A stretch of 64,000 nt of DNA. Source: JBGPHT01 sp041484525 (GTDB lineage: Bacteria > Acidobacteriota > Terriglobia > Bryobacterales > Bryobacteraceae). Position 1 is the stretch's first letter; every line of letters begins with the position of its first letter. This document shows positions 51,648-60,757 of this stretch, piece after piece. The notes under the pieces were generated by a model. The model saw only the letters and a list, made by a program, of their open reading frames with translations, was not told where the DNA came from and did not search any database. Both the position numbers and the translations under genes were made by a program. The DNA lies in contig JBGPHT010000014.1 of assembly GCA_041484525.1 (NCBI GenBank), forward strand, positions 1 through 64,000. The letters are read 5' to 3'.

Positions 51648-52673
51648 ATGCCGAAGGCTCTAATAACAGGCATTACGGGTCAGGACGGGTCCTACTTAGC
51701 CGAGCTCCTGAGCAAGAAGGGGTACGAAATCCACGGCCTCAAGCGGCGTTCATCCTCGTTCAACACGGACCGCGTGGACCACCTCTATGTGGACTTCCAC
51801 AACTCCGGGGCGAAGTTCTTCCTTCATTATGCCGATTTAGGGGATGCGAGTTCTCTGGCCTGGTGCCTGGCGGACGTGCGGCCTGACGAGATTTACAATC
51901 TCGGCGCGCAAAGTCACGTCAAGGTAAGTTTCGAAATACCGGAATACACGGCAGACGTGGTTGCGACCGGCACCGTGCGTCTTCTCGAGGCGATCCGGCG
52001 CACCGGAATCAAGTGCCGTTTCTATCAGGCTTCTTCTAGTGAAATGTTCGGCAGTACTCCACCTCCGCACAATGAATATTCAGCGTTTCACCCGCGCAGC
52101 CCATACGCCTGTGCGAAAGTCTTCGCTCACCAGGCGACGGTGAATTACCGCGAGAGTTACTCCCTCCACGCGTCATGCGGCATTCTGTTCAACCACGAGT
52201 CTCCGCGCCGCGGGGAGACTTTTGTTACACGCAAGATTACGCGAGCAGTCGCTCACATTAAGATGGGGTTACAGGAGAAGCTGTATCTCGGCAACCTGGA
52301 GGCCCGCCGCGACTGGGGCTTCGCCGGCGATTATGTACGGGCCATGTGGGCGATGCTTCAACAGGACAATCCCGACGATTATATTATCGGCACCGGAGAA
52401 TCGCATTCCGTGCGGGAGTTTGCGGAGGCGGCATTCGCGCACGGGGGGCTGGACTGGCGGGACTATGTTGTGATTGATCCCCGGTATTTTCGTCCGGCGG
52501 AAGTTGACGACCTGTGCGCTGACGCGTCCAAAGCCCGTCGCGTCCTCGGCTGGGACCCCGAGGTCGCCTTCCCGCGGCTCGTCGGGATGATGGTGGACTC
52601 GGACCTGGCGGAGCTCCAAAGACGCTTCAAGGGAGGTACTGAGGCTATCCGAAGCGGTGCTGCCGACGCTTGA
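51648..52673 (+). CDS. gmd: GDP-mannose 4,6-dehydratase
   Basis: A 341-residue extended SDR of normal Gmd length. TGITGQDGSYLAELL is the characteristic NADP-binding start, KRRSSSFNTDRVDHLY and QSHVKVSFEIPEYTADV are Gmd-specific, the catalytic ASSSEMFG and YACAK (YxxxK) are present, and NHESPRRGETFVTRKITRA is also Gmd-specific. The enzyme converts GDP-mannose to GDP-4-keto-6-deoxymannose, the precursor of fucose, rhamnose, perosamine and related surface sugars. AGAGGAA stands just upstream of the ATG. It opens the polysaccharide locus that fills the rest of the window. No partner fucose synthase or RMD gene is adjacent. Confidence 0.95.
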   Translation: MPKALITGITGQDGSYLAELLSKKGYEIHGLKRRSSSFNTDRVDHLYVDFHNSGAKFFLHYADLGDASSLAWCLADVRPDEIYNLGAQSHVKVSFEIPEYTADVVATGTVRLLEAIRRTGIKCRFYQASSSEMFGSTPPPHNEYSAFHPRSPYACAKVFAHQATVNYRESYSLHASCGILFNHESPRRGETFVTRKITRAVAHIKMGLQEKLYLGNLEARRDWGFAGDYVRAMWAMLQQDNPDDYIIGTGESHSVREFAEAAFAHGGLDWRDYVVIDPRYFRPAEVDDLCADASKARRVLGWDPEVAFPRLVGMMVDSDLAELQRRFKGGTEAIRSGAADA

Positions 52674-52729
52674 AGACGAGGCTCAGCCGCGTACTTTGCT
52701 AAAATGAAAACACCGTGTCATCCGGCGCG

Positions 52730-53674
52730 ATGGACCCACAACCGCTGGTCAGTATTGTCACCCCCACTTTCAATACAGCTCGGTTTCTAGAACGTACCAT
52801 TGAGAGCGTGCTGGCACAGGACTATGCGGCGATCGAATACATCGTAATGGATGGCGGTTCAACGGACGGGACTCAGGCAGTCTTAGAGAGGTTCAGTGGA
52901 CGGCTGCAGTATGTCTCAGCTCCCGACGGTGGGACAGCGGATGCCATCAACCAGGGATTTCTGAAATCGCGCGGATCTATTTTTGCCTGGTTGAATGCCG
53001 ACGACACTTATCCGCCGGGCGCGGTCCGCGCGGAGGTATGCCGCTTGATGGCAGCGCCGGACGTAGCCGTAGTTTATGGCGAAGGTCTGTGGACCGATGA
53101 GAATGACGCCGTGCTGGGGCGCTACCCCACGGTTTCACCATATGATGACACCATCCTGGAACGGGAGTGCTTTATATGCCAGCCGGCTGCATTCATGCGG
53201 CGCACGGCGTTCGAAGAAAATGGAATGCTAAACCCGAGCTTTCATTTCGCCTTCGATTATGACCTGTGGATACGGCTATCGAAGGTTTGCCGGTTTCTGG
53301 CAGTGCCGGAAGTCCTGGCCACCTCCCGCATGCATTCACACAACAAATCCCTGGCCCAGCGGACGCCAGTTTTTAGAGAGGCCATCCGCGTCGTGCGCCT
53401 GCACTACGGCTACGTTCCGGTGCATTGGATTTACGGGTACTTGAGCTTTCTTCGCGATGGCAGAGACCAGTATTTCGAACCGCTCCGCCATTCCATAGTC
53501 ACGTATCTCGCGAGCCTTCCGGCGGGCATGTACTATAACTACAAACACGTGCGGCGCTACTGGCAAGAGTGGCGTTCGCACGTTACTATTCCCAACCTGC
53601 TACGAGTTGCCACCGATCCGGAGGCACGCATGCCGTGGAGAGGTAAGAGCAATTCTGACTCCTCAGAGCAGTGA
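52730..53674 (+). CDS. Family-2 glycosyltransferase
   Basis: A 314-residue GT-A enzyme (ATG 52730; GTG 52715 is an alternative). LVSIVTPTFNTARFLERTIESVL is the usual start. YIVMDGGSTDGT and FAWLNADDTYPPGA give the nucleotide- and metal-binding DxD-type site, and the FHFAFDYDLWIRLSKV segment supplies the later catalytic Asp. One or two hydrophobic stretches occur but no clear membrane anchor. It is closely similar in its first 200 residues to the opposite-strand glycosyltransferase at 53759-54991, so the two probably arose by duplication. Confidence 0.9.
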   Translation: MDPQPLVSIVTPTFNTARFLERTIESVLAQDYAAIEYIVMDGGSTDGTQAVLERFSGRLQYVSAPDGGTADAINQGFLKSRGSIFAWLNADDTYPPGAVRAEVCRLMAAPDVAVVYGEGLWTDENDAVLGRYPTVSPYDDTILERECFICQPAAFMRRTAFEENGMLNPSFHFAFDYDLWIRLSKVCRFLAVPEVLATSRMHSHNKSLAQRTPVFREAIRVVRLHYGYVPVHWIYGYLSFLRDGRDQYFEPLRHSIVTYLASLPAGMYYNYKHVRRYWQEWRSHVTIPNLLRVATDPEARMPWRGKSNSDSSEQ

Positions 53675-53758
53675 CCGTCAAGGCAATTGCGTGGATTTTT
53701 CCCGAAACACGTTCTTGAAAGGAGAATCGAACGTTGCCGGACCGAGGCGCAGGGCCGT

Positions 53759-54991
53759 CTATTGTTCGGCTGACGCGGTGCGGGCCAGAGGCTTGAGGCG
53801 CACGGCCGGTTCCGCCCACTGGATGCTCTTGACGCAGTACGCGAGCCGCCTCCGGTCCCCGGCCAAGGTAAAGCGGCCAGGCATTAACGACCGAGATGCC
53901 TTGATCTTGAGACGCAGCGCTTGGCCCTGGAAGTCAGGAGGAAGCGGCACTTCCAGGCGGAAGTTGCCGGACGTCAGATCGAACTGTCCCACCTTCCGTT
54001 CATTGGCCTCGATGTGCAGTCTTTGCCGGCGCAAGGAAACCCAATCCGGAATCGAGCCCTCTATGACGAGCGGCCCGTTGCCGGGCGGCAGCATATACCG
54101 GAGCAAACGGCCTGCCCACCCGTCCGAGTGCAGCCCCTGCGAGTTCGCGATCGTGTTTCCGATGACCGCACCGGCGCACCACCTGATCGCCGATTGCAGG
54201 AACTTAGAAACCCCGCTCAGCCTCGGCGTAAACAACTCCTCGACCTTTTGACACCAGATTTGGTGGTACGTGTCGAGGCCATACACCACGTAACCAGGTG
54301 AGATCCGCATGCTGGTGTGCCGTCGAAGCATCCCGCCGATTTCGCGAATGCGTCGTGTTCCGCCCGTGAAGCTCTTGGCGTCCGGGTACTCCCGAAGGCA
54401 TCCCATAAACTCCGGGATGTGTACGAGCGGGTATTTCATGCCGATCCGAATGAGGAGATCCCAGTCCATGGTGTAGTGCAGGTCCTCGTCGACCCCACCC
54501 ACTTCATCCAGGACATCCCTGCGGAAGTAGACTGTCTGCTGCAGGATATAGTCCGACAGATAAGTGAGCTTCCAAAGGTTGAAAGGCTCGGTACACGGGA
54601 AGCGCGTGCACTTCTCCCCGGAATAGTCGATGAGATACCCTTCCCCGTAGACTGCTCCGGCGTCCGGATTGCGATCGAACCCATCGACTGCCGCTCGAAT
54701 GCTTCCCGGCAGATATAAATCGTCGGAATTCAGCCAAGCTAGAATGCTGCCCCGCGCCATTCGAAAGCCCTTATTGATGGCGTGCGATTGCCCGCGGTCC
54801 TTTTCCGATACGAACGTCAATCGGCTGGCGTAGTCCCTTACCACCGAAGCGGTTTCGTCAGTGGAGCCGCCATCCATGATGATGTATTCGACGTTGGGAT
54901 AGTTCTGATTGAGGACGCTCTCAATCGTCGCCCGGATGAAGTGCCCCTGGTTATAGGAGGGCGTGACGATACTCACGAGTGGATGCGGCAT
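53759..54991 (-). CDS. Family-2 glycosyltransferase with extra C-terminal beta domain
   Basis: A 410-residue protein from ATG 54991 (TTG 54997 also possible). Residues 1-240 form the GT-A domain: LVSIVTPSYNQGHF, YIIMDGGSTDET, LAWLNSDDLYLPGS and LHYTMDWDLLIRIG. Residues 290-405 form an additional domain starting DGWAG and containing GPLVIEGSIPDW and LRLKIKASRSL, apparently beta-sandwich and carbohydrate-binding-like. A very similar module is found in the neighbouring lipoprotein (55198-56094). The gene is opposite to the rest of the locus. Confidence 0.85.
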   Translation of the reverse strand: MPHPLVSIVTPSYNQGHFIRATIESVLNQNYPNVEYIIMDGGSTDETASVVRDYASRLTFVSEKDRGQSHAINKGFRMARGSILAWLNSDDLYLPGSIRAAVDGFDRNPDAGAVYGEGYLIDYSGEKCTRFPCTEPFNLWKLTYLSDYILQQTVYFRRDVLDEVGGVDEDLHYTMDWDLLIRIGMKYPLVHIPEFMGCLREYPDAKSFTGGTRRIREIGGMLRRHTSMRISPGYVVYGLDTYHQIWCQKVEELFTPRLSGVSKFLQSAIRWCAGAVIGNTIANSQGLHSDGWAGRLLRYMLPPGNGPLVIEGSIPDWVSLRRQRLHIEANERKVGQFDLTSGNFRLEVPLPPDFQGQALRLKIKASRSLMPGRFTLAGDRRRLAYCVKSIQWAEPAVRLKPLARTASAEQ

Positions 54992-55197
54992 GAACAATCA
55001 GATTACCCAAGATCGCAGGGCCATCTGATTAAGGATGGTATCAACAATCCGATGCGGAGTCCAACAACCTTCGCTCCAGAGCTGCGGGCTTGGCTCAAGG
55101 TTGGACTCTGAGACGGCGCCGCGGTAAAATCCATGCTTCAGTCCCTGCCCGCGACAGCGGAATGGATCTGTGTAGGTGTTGCTTCAAGAGGATCCAC

Positions 55198-56094
55198 ATG
55201 AAGGCCCAAAACCTGAGTCAAAGCGGCCGGTCACGGCGCTGTTTATCAATCGTCATTCTCGCCTTTCTGCCGGCCTGTGACAGGGGTTCGGGGGGACGTG
55301 AACTCTCTCAGTTGACCCGGATTTCGGAGGAGATCGGCGATCCAAAATTGGAGGCTGGAGGTATTTACGCCGATGGTTGGGCCGGGGAGACCTGCTCCGT
55401 GGTTCTGCGCCAACCCAGCGGTCCACAGGTTCTCACGATTCGGGGCATGATACCGCAAGTAGGCGACAGGGATTTTCACACCGAGATCGAATTGCGTGTT
55501 GACGAGAAGAGTGTGGGGCGGCAGATATTGGCAGTAGGCGATTTTCGGGTCTCGGCTCCGGTGGCGGCCGGCTCCGGGAAGCGGCGTATCGTAGCCACGT
55601 TCAGCGCCTCCCAGCAATTGCCCGGCGAAGACGGACGTAAGGTGGGCGCACGGCTTCAGTTTCTCGGTTTCGAGTCCGCCAACCGGACGTCCGCAACCGA
55701 CATCGTTCGCGGGCCTGGAGTGGAACTGGGCCGCGGGTGGGGTGTCGTAGAGACGTTTCGTGGAGAAATGTTTCGCTGGGTAGACAACGACGCGCAGATC
55801 CGCCTCACGGCCTCGCAGGCAGGTGAGGCGGCGTTCTCGCTGGTAGTCGAACCGGGACCGGGGGTCGGCGGCAAGCCATTCCTGCTCAAAGCCCTCGACG
55901 AATCGGGACGCCAGGTAGCCGCTGTCCGGGTTGAGGGCCGGGGAACGGTGAAGCTTTTCGTCCCGGTCGAGGCTGGCAAGCCGAACGAGTTCCGGCTGCA
56001 TGCGGACGGTGGGGGAAGGCCGGCAAAGAACGATCCGCGGATATTGAATTTCAGGGTGCTCGAAATCGGTCTCGAGCCAGCGCTGAGGCCGTAG
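55198..56094 (+). CDS. Lipoprotein with domain shared with the neighbouring glycosyltransferase
   Basis: ATG 55198 is chosen because it puts a lipoprotein signal (RCLSIVILAFLPAC, lipobox LPAC) near the N-terminus; an open frame extends further upstream to 55090 without support. Of 298 residues, about 58-175 begin YADGWAG and contain LTIRGMIP, VGRQILAVGDFRVSAP and ARLQFLGFE, the same order of motifs as the C-terminal module of the glycosyltransferase at 53759-54991. A second beta-rich region (RGWGVVETFRGEMFRWV, RLTASQAGEA) fills the rest. Probably anchored in the envelope and binding the exported glycan. The start of its transcript is unclear. Confidence 0.65.
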   Translation: MKAQNLSQSGRSRRCLSIVILAFLPACDRGSGGRELSQLTRISEEIGDPKLEAGGIYADGWAGETCSVVLRQPSGPQVLTIRGMIPQVGDRDFHTEIELRVDEKSVGRQILAVGDFRVSAPVAAGSGKRRIVATFSASQQLPGEDGRKVGARLQFLGFESANRTSATDIVRGPGVELGRGWGVVETFRGEMFRWVDNDAQIRLTASQAGEAAFSLVVEPGPGVGGKPFLLKALDESGRQVAAVRVEGRGTVKLFVPVEAGKPNEFRLHADGGGRPAKNDPRILNFRVLEIGLEPALRP

Positions 56095-56251
56095 CGGACG
56101 AGCTGGGTAGATGTAATGGGGATGAGCCCCCACCGTCCCGTTTTGGGTTACAATTATCGGATTCGATAAACGATGCCCCAAGTGAGGAGTTGAGCGTGAG
56201 CGTCAGACTTTCTGGAAAAACTGCGAACACGTCGCAGGACATTGTAGGACT

Positions 56252-57250
56252 ATGAACCGAGTCTTGGTTACGGGAGGCGCGGGCTATAAGGGCTGCGTGC
56301 TAGTGCCGAAGTTGTTGAATTCGGGTTATTCGGTGGTCGTTTATGACCTAATGCTGTTTGGTTCAAAGGGGCTGCCACCCCATCCGAACCTCGAACTTGT
56401 GGCCGCGGATATCCGCGATACTGAGCGCTACGCTGCGGCCGTCCATGGGGCTGATTCCGTGATCCACATGGCGTGCATCTCGAATGACCCCAGTTTCGAG
56501 CTGGATCCTCAACTAAGCAAGAGCATCAATTACGATTGCTTCGAGCCACTCGTTCTGGCGAGCAAGGCGGCCGGGGTGCGAAGATTCGTTTACGTATCCT
56601 CCAGTTCGGTCTACGGTGTGAGCGACTCCCCGGATGTGACGGAGGAGCACCCGCTGGTACCGCTCACCGATTACAACAAATACAAAGGACTGTGCGAGCC
56701 GATCTTGCTTCGCCACGCTTCTTCTACGTTCGTGCCTGTGATCATGCGCCCGGCTACTGTATGTGGTTACTCGCCTCGAATGCGTTTCGATCTCACGGTC
56801 AATATTTTGACGAATCACGCAGTGAATCGAGGCCTCATTACCGTTTTTGGCGGCACGCAGAGCCGTCCCAACATCCACATCGATGACGTAACCGACCTTT
56901 ACGTAAAGATGCTGGAGTATCCTGACGAACTAGTTACCGGCGAAGTTTTTAATGCCGGCTACGAGAACCACACAGTTGCGCAATTGGCTGAAATGGTCAA
57001 ATCGGTGGTCGAACAACAATTTCCCGAAAAAGCGCCTATTCCGATCAACACTACTAGTACAAACGACAATCGTTCTTACCACGTCTGTTCGCGAAAAATA
57101 GCAGCCAGGTTGGGGTATCGTCCGGAGCGTACAATCGAGGACGCGATTCGGGATTTGTGCTGTGCATTCAAATCGAACAGGTTCCAGGACAGTCTAACGA
57201 ATGAAGAGTACGTAAACGTAAGAACTGTCAAGAAGCTGGAGTTGCGATGA
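56252..57250 (+). CDS. NAD-dependent sugar epimerase/dehydratase
   Basis: A 332-residue extended SDR. TGGAGYKG (8-15) is the GxxGxxG loop. SSSSVYG gives the catalytic Ser/Thr and YNKYK the Tyr-Lys pair. RPATVCGYSPRMRFDLTVNIL is typical of the group close to UDP-glucose 4-epimerases and the epimerases of capsule clusters. The product is a nucleoside-diphosphate sugar intermediate in the cytoplasm. The stop overlaps the next start as ATGA, beginning a run of overlapping sugar genes. A TACAAT box at 56149-56154 may drive the operon. Confidence 0.87.
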   Translation: MNRVLVTGGAGYKGCVLVPKLLNSGYSVVVYDLMLFGSKGLPPHPNLELVAADIRDTERYAAAVHGADSVIHMACISNDPSFELDPQLSKSINYDCFEPLVLASKAAGVRRFVYVSSSSVYGVSDSPDVTEEHPLVPLTDYNKYKGLCEPILLRHASSTFVPVIMRPATVCGYSPRMRFDLTVNILTNHAVNRGLITVFGGTQSRPNIHIDDVTDLYVKMLEYPDELVTGEVFNAGYENHTVAQLAEMVKSVVEQQFPEKAPIPINTTSTNDNRSYHVCSRKIAARLGYRPERTIEDAIRDLCCAFKSNRFQDSLTNEEYVNVRTVKKLELR

Positions 57251-58269
57251 GCGGCTCGCGGCCCATTGCAGTAGTCACGGGCGGCGCCGGTTTCATCGGC
57301 AGCCACATGGTGGACCTCTTAGTGGCTGAAGGCTTTCGCGTCCACGTAATAGACAACCTCACCGGCGGCCGGCTCCTGAACCTGGAGCACCACAAGGGCA
57401 ACCCGGACGTGGTGTTTGAGAAGAAAGACATCCGCACTCTGGAGGCAGGCAACGCGCTATTCCAGGGTGCGCGATATGTGTTTCATTTTGCGGGTATCGG
57501 CGACATCGTGCCTTCAATCGACCGGCCGATCGATTATATGTCGACGAATGTACTGGGTACGGTGCATGTTCTGGAAGCGGCGCGAGCGGCTGGTGCGACG
57601 AAGTTCGTTTATGCCGCATCCTCATCCTGCTACGGGCTGGCGGAGGAACTGCCCACTACCGAGGCTGCCCCGATCCGTCCGCAGTATCCATACGCGCTGA
57701 GCAAGTATCAGGGCGAGCAGGCGGTTCTGCACTGGGGTCAGATCTACCGCCTCCCGGTGAACGTCATCCGCATCTTTAACGCTTACGGAATTCGGTCGCG
57801 TACCACGGGTGCTTATGGTGCGGTGTTCGGGGTCCTGCTTGCACAAAAGCTGGCGGGCAAGCCGTTGACCATTGTGGGCGATGGCAGCCAGACTCGCGAT
57901 TTTCTCTATGTCACCGACGTGGCACGGGCTTTCTACGCCGCGGCGATCACTGATCGGGTCCAGCGTATTTACAATCTCGGCGCCGGCAAACCGCAATCTG
58001 TGCGGCGACTGGCTGATTTGATAAGTGATCGTTGCGTCCAGATACCCAAACGCCCGGGGGAACCAGATTGTACGTGGGCCGATATCACGAGGATCCGTAC
58101 GGAGCTGGGGTGGACACCGCGGATTTCGTTTGAGGATGGAGTGAAGACCATGCTCGAAAATATCGACTACTGGGGCGAGGCGCCGGTTTGGGACCCTGCT
58201 TCTATCGCGGAGGCGACGAAGAACTGGTTCGCCTTCCTGGACAGAGACCAGACGGAGTCAGTGTCATGA
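57247..58269 (+). CDS. NAD-dependent sugar epimerase, GalE/UXS-like
   Basis: A 340-residue extended SDR. TGGAGFIGSHMVD is the cofactor loop, DNLTGG follows beta-2, ASSSCYG and YALSKYQGE (YxxxK) are the catalytic elements, and FNAYGIRSRTTGAYGAVFG is typical of NDP-sugar epimerases. IVGDGSQTRDFLYVTDVARAF is the family's C-terminal signature. It overlaps the preceding and following genes by ATGA, so it is a fixed part of the sugar operon. Substrate not determinable; a UDP- or NDP-hexose is expected. Confidence 0.88.
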   Translation: MSGSRPIAVVTGGAGFIGSHMVDLLVAEGFRVHVIDNLTGGRLLNLEHHKGNPDVVFEKKDIRTLEAGNALFQGARYVFHFAGIGDIVPSIDRPIDYMSTNVLGTVHVLEAARAAGATKFVYAASSSCYGLAEELPTTEAAPIRPQYPYALSKYQGEQAVLHWGQIYRLPVNVIRIFNAYGIRSRTTGAYGAVFGVLLAQKLAGKPLTIVGDGSQTRDFLYVTDVARAFYAAAITDRVQRIYNLGAGKPQSVRRLADLISDRCVQIPKRPGEPDCTWADITRIRTELGWTPRISFEDGVKTMLENIDYWGEAPVWDPASIAEATKNWFAFLDRDQTESVS

Positions 58270-59849
58270 CGGCAGCAGAACAATCGCTGTTTGAACGCAA
58301 AATCAAGACTCCGGCTGAGTTGCGAGAGTTGATTGGGCCGCCACCGCGTGAGCGCAAGGTGATTATGTGTCATGGGACGTTCGATCTCGTCCATCCCGGA
58401 CACGTCAGGCATCTTATTTACGCCAAGAGTAAGGCGTCGATTCTGGTTGCCAGTCTGACCTCCGATGCGTTCATCGAGAAGGCTAACCACCGGCCCTTTG
58501 TTCCGCAGGAACTGCGCGCCATGAATCTGGCTGCGCTGGAGGTGGTGGACTACGTAGTCATCGACCTCAACCCCAAGCCCCTCGAGAATTTGCGGGCGAT
58601 CCAGCCCGATTACTTCGCCAAGGGCTACGAGTACAGTGAGGGCGGCATTCATCCGAAGACGCTCGAGGAGAAGGAGATCGTAGAGGGCTACGGGGGTGAA
58701 TTACTCTTCACTCCGGGCGACATCGTCTATTCTTCATCGGCGATCATCGAGACCAGCCCGCCCAACCTGGCCCATCACAAACTCGCCTTCCTCATGGATG
58801 CCGAGGGCATCACCTTCAACGAACTACGTCGCGTGGTGACTTCGTTGTCCGGCACCAAAATCCACGTCGTTGGCGACACCATTATCGATTCCTATACCTA
58901 TTGCACGCTGATCGGTGGAAACACGAAGACGCCCACGTTCAGCCTGAAATTCGACCGCCAGGTTGACTTTGTGGGCGGCGCCGGCATCGTGGCCAAGCAC
59001 ATGAAGAAGGCCGACGCGGACGTTACGTTTACGACCGTGCTCGGCGACGACAAGCTGAAAGATTTTGCTCTCGGCGATCTGCAAGCGTACGGTGTCCATT
59101 GCAACGCGGTGATCGACCCAACACGCCCCACGACGCAAAAGAACCTGTTTACCGCGGGTGGCTATCGTTTGCTAAAAGTGGATTCGGTCGACAACCGGTC
59201 GATTTCCGATAAGATCGCCGCCGCTTTCGGCCGTCACGTTGCGGATACGAAAACGGATGCTGTGGTGTTCAGCGACTTCCGCCACGGTATTTTTAACAGC
59301 TCGACCATATCTCAACTGACGCGGGCAATTCCGCTGGGTCCGCTGCGAGTTGCCGATAGCCAGGTGGCTACACGCTGGGGAAATATCCTCGATTTCAAGG
59401 GTTTCGATCTGATCACTCCGAACGAGCGGGAAGCCCGCTTCGCGCTGGGCGATCAGGATTCGATTATCCGCCCCCTTGCACTCGATCTCTATCGCGACGC
59501 ATCGTGTAAGTATCTGATCTTGAAATTGGGCGAGCGGGGCATCATTACCTACCGGAATCCTGATTCAAATGTGCGTTCGTTCTTTACGGTAGACTCGTTT
59601 GCCGAGCATGTTGTGGATCCGGTGGGAGCGGGCGATGCCCTGCTGGCGTATGCGACCCTGGCCCTGGTGCATTCCAAGGACCCGCTGATCGCCTCGATTC
59701 TCGGATCGGTCGCCGCGGCCATAGCGTGTGAACAGGACGGCAATACTCCGATCGGACCGAAACAGGTTTCCGAGCGCTTAGATCGTTTGGAGAAGCAGAC
59801 CATGATGCAACCCGTTCCGGCTCTCGCGCTTGGGGTACCGAACCGGTGA
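58266..59849 (+). CDS. Bifunctional nucleotidyltransferase-PfkB kinase (HldE-like, reversed order)
   Basis: A 527-residue protein; ATG 58266 overlaps the preceding stop, and the open frame upstream is not coding. Residues 30-165 are a cytidylyltransferase-like domain with HGTFDLVHPGH (His43, His46). Residues 200-510 are a PfkB carbohydrate kinase with DTIIDSY, GGAGIVAKHM and the catalytic GAGD (Asp457). HldE, which makes ADP-heptose, has the kinase first and the transferase second; here the order is reversed. It should phosphorylate and then activate a sugar, plausibly a heptose, for a surface glycan. A split transketolase downstream fits a heptulose precursor. Confidence 0.85.
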   Translation: MTAAEQSLFERKIKTPAELRELIGPPPRERKVIMCHGTFDLVHPGHVRHLIYAKSKASILVASLTSDAFIEKANHRPFVPQELRAMNLAALEVVDYVVIDLNPKPLENLRAIQPDYFAKGYEYSEGGIHPKTLEEKEIVEGYGGELLFTPGDIVYSSSAIIETSPPNLAHHKLAFLMDAEGITFNELRRVVTSLSGTKIHVVGDTIIDSYTYCTLIGGNTKTPTFSLKFDRQVDFVGGAGIVAKHMKKADADVTFTTVLGDDKLKDFALGDLQAYGVHCNAVIDPTRPTTQKNLFTAGGYRLLKVDSVDNRSISDKIAAAFGRHVADTKTDAVVFSDFRHGIFNSSTISQLTRAIPLGPLRVADSQVATRWGNILDFKGFDLITPNEREARFALGDQDSIIRPLALDLYRDASCKYLILKLGERGIITYRNPDSNVRSFFTVDSFAEHVVDPVGAGDALLAYATLALVHSKDPLIASILGSVAAAIACEQDGNTPIGPKQVSERLDRLEKQTMMQPVPALALGVPNR

Positions 59850-60757
59850 AGGTCGTCGTAGTGGGCTTAGGCATTCAGGGCAAGAAACGTCTGGCAATTG
59901 GCGGGACCGATGTAGCGGCGACGGTGGACCCGGTCCAACCCGAAGCACAGTACAAATGTATCAAAGATGTGCCGCGCGGTAATTACGAAGGTGCGCTGGT
60001 GTGCACTCCGGATGCCGCCAAGCTTCCGATTCTGCGCTACCTCCTGGAACACGGGAAGCACGTCTTGGTGGAGAAGCCCTTGCTGGGGGAGTCCCCGGAG
60101 GACCTCCCGGAGCTCGAAATACTGGCAACGAACCGGAGCGCTGTGTGCTACACGGCGTACAATCACCGTTTCGAGCCGCACATCGTCAACCTCAAGGCTA
60201 TACTCGATTCGGGCCGCTTGGGGAAGCTATACAGCGCACGGTTTTTCTACGGTAACGGGACGGCGCGAGACGCGCGCAATTCGCCCTGGCGGGATCAAGG
60301 CTTCGGAGTCTTGCCGGACTTGGGATCGCATCTGCTCGATACCGTGCTGTTCCTATTCGGAGCAGTGGCCGGGGACTGCCGTCCATGGCGGGCGGACCGG
60401 TTTGAGAACCGCGCCTATGACCGATACCTCTTTGGCTTTCATGGACCCTTAGCTATCGATTGCGAGATGACGATGCTCTCCTGGCGTAACACGTTCCATG
60501 CAGACGTGTACGGCGAATTGGGCAGCGCCCATATCCAGTGCCTTTGTAAGTGGGGGCCCAGCACAATTACCGTGCGGCGTCGAGTCCTGCCGAGCGGGCG
60601 CCCCGACGAGGAAGCAAGCACGCTGGTTTGCGCCGATCCGACTTGGGCTGCCGAGTACGAACATTTTAAGACTCTCGCGCAAGCGCCTTGCACCAACATT
60701 CGGAACGACCTCTGGATCCAATCAAAGCTGGAGGAATTGATGGCGGCGTCTCAATGA
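59846..60757 (+). CDS. Gfo/Idh/MocA-family oxidoreductase
   Basis: A 303-residue protein from GTG 59846 (GTGA overlap with the preceding stop). The N-terminal Rossmann fold VVVVGLGIQGKKR, the conserved HVLVEKPLLGE (EKP motif) and the C-terminal alpha/beta domain with DQGFGVLPDLGSHLLDTVLFLFG are typical. The His in GSHLLD is the usual catalytic residue. It is somewhat shorter than the common 330-350 residues. It is probably an NAD(P)-linked keto-sugar reductase acting on the nucleotide sugar made by its operon partners. Confidence 0.88.
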   Translation: MKVVVVGLGIQGKKRLAIGGTDVAATVDPVQPEAQYKCIKDVPRGNYEGALVCTPDAAKLPILRYLLEHGKHVLVEKPLLGESPEDLPELEILATNRSAVCYTAYNHRFEPHIVNLKAILDSGRLGKLYSARFFYGNGTARDARNSPWRDQGFGVLPDLGSHLLDTVLFLFGAVAGDCRPWRADRFENRAYDRYLFGFHGPLAIDCEMTMLSWRNTFHADVYGELGSAHIQCLCKWGPSTITVRRRVLPSGRPDEEASTLVCADPTWAAEYEHFKTLAQAPCTNIRNDLWIQSKLEELMAASQ

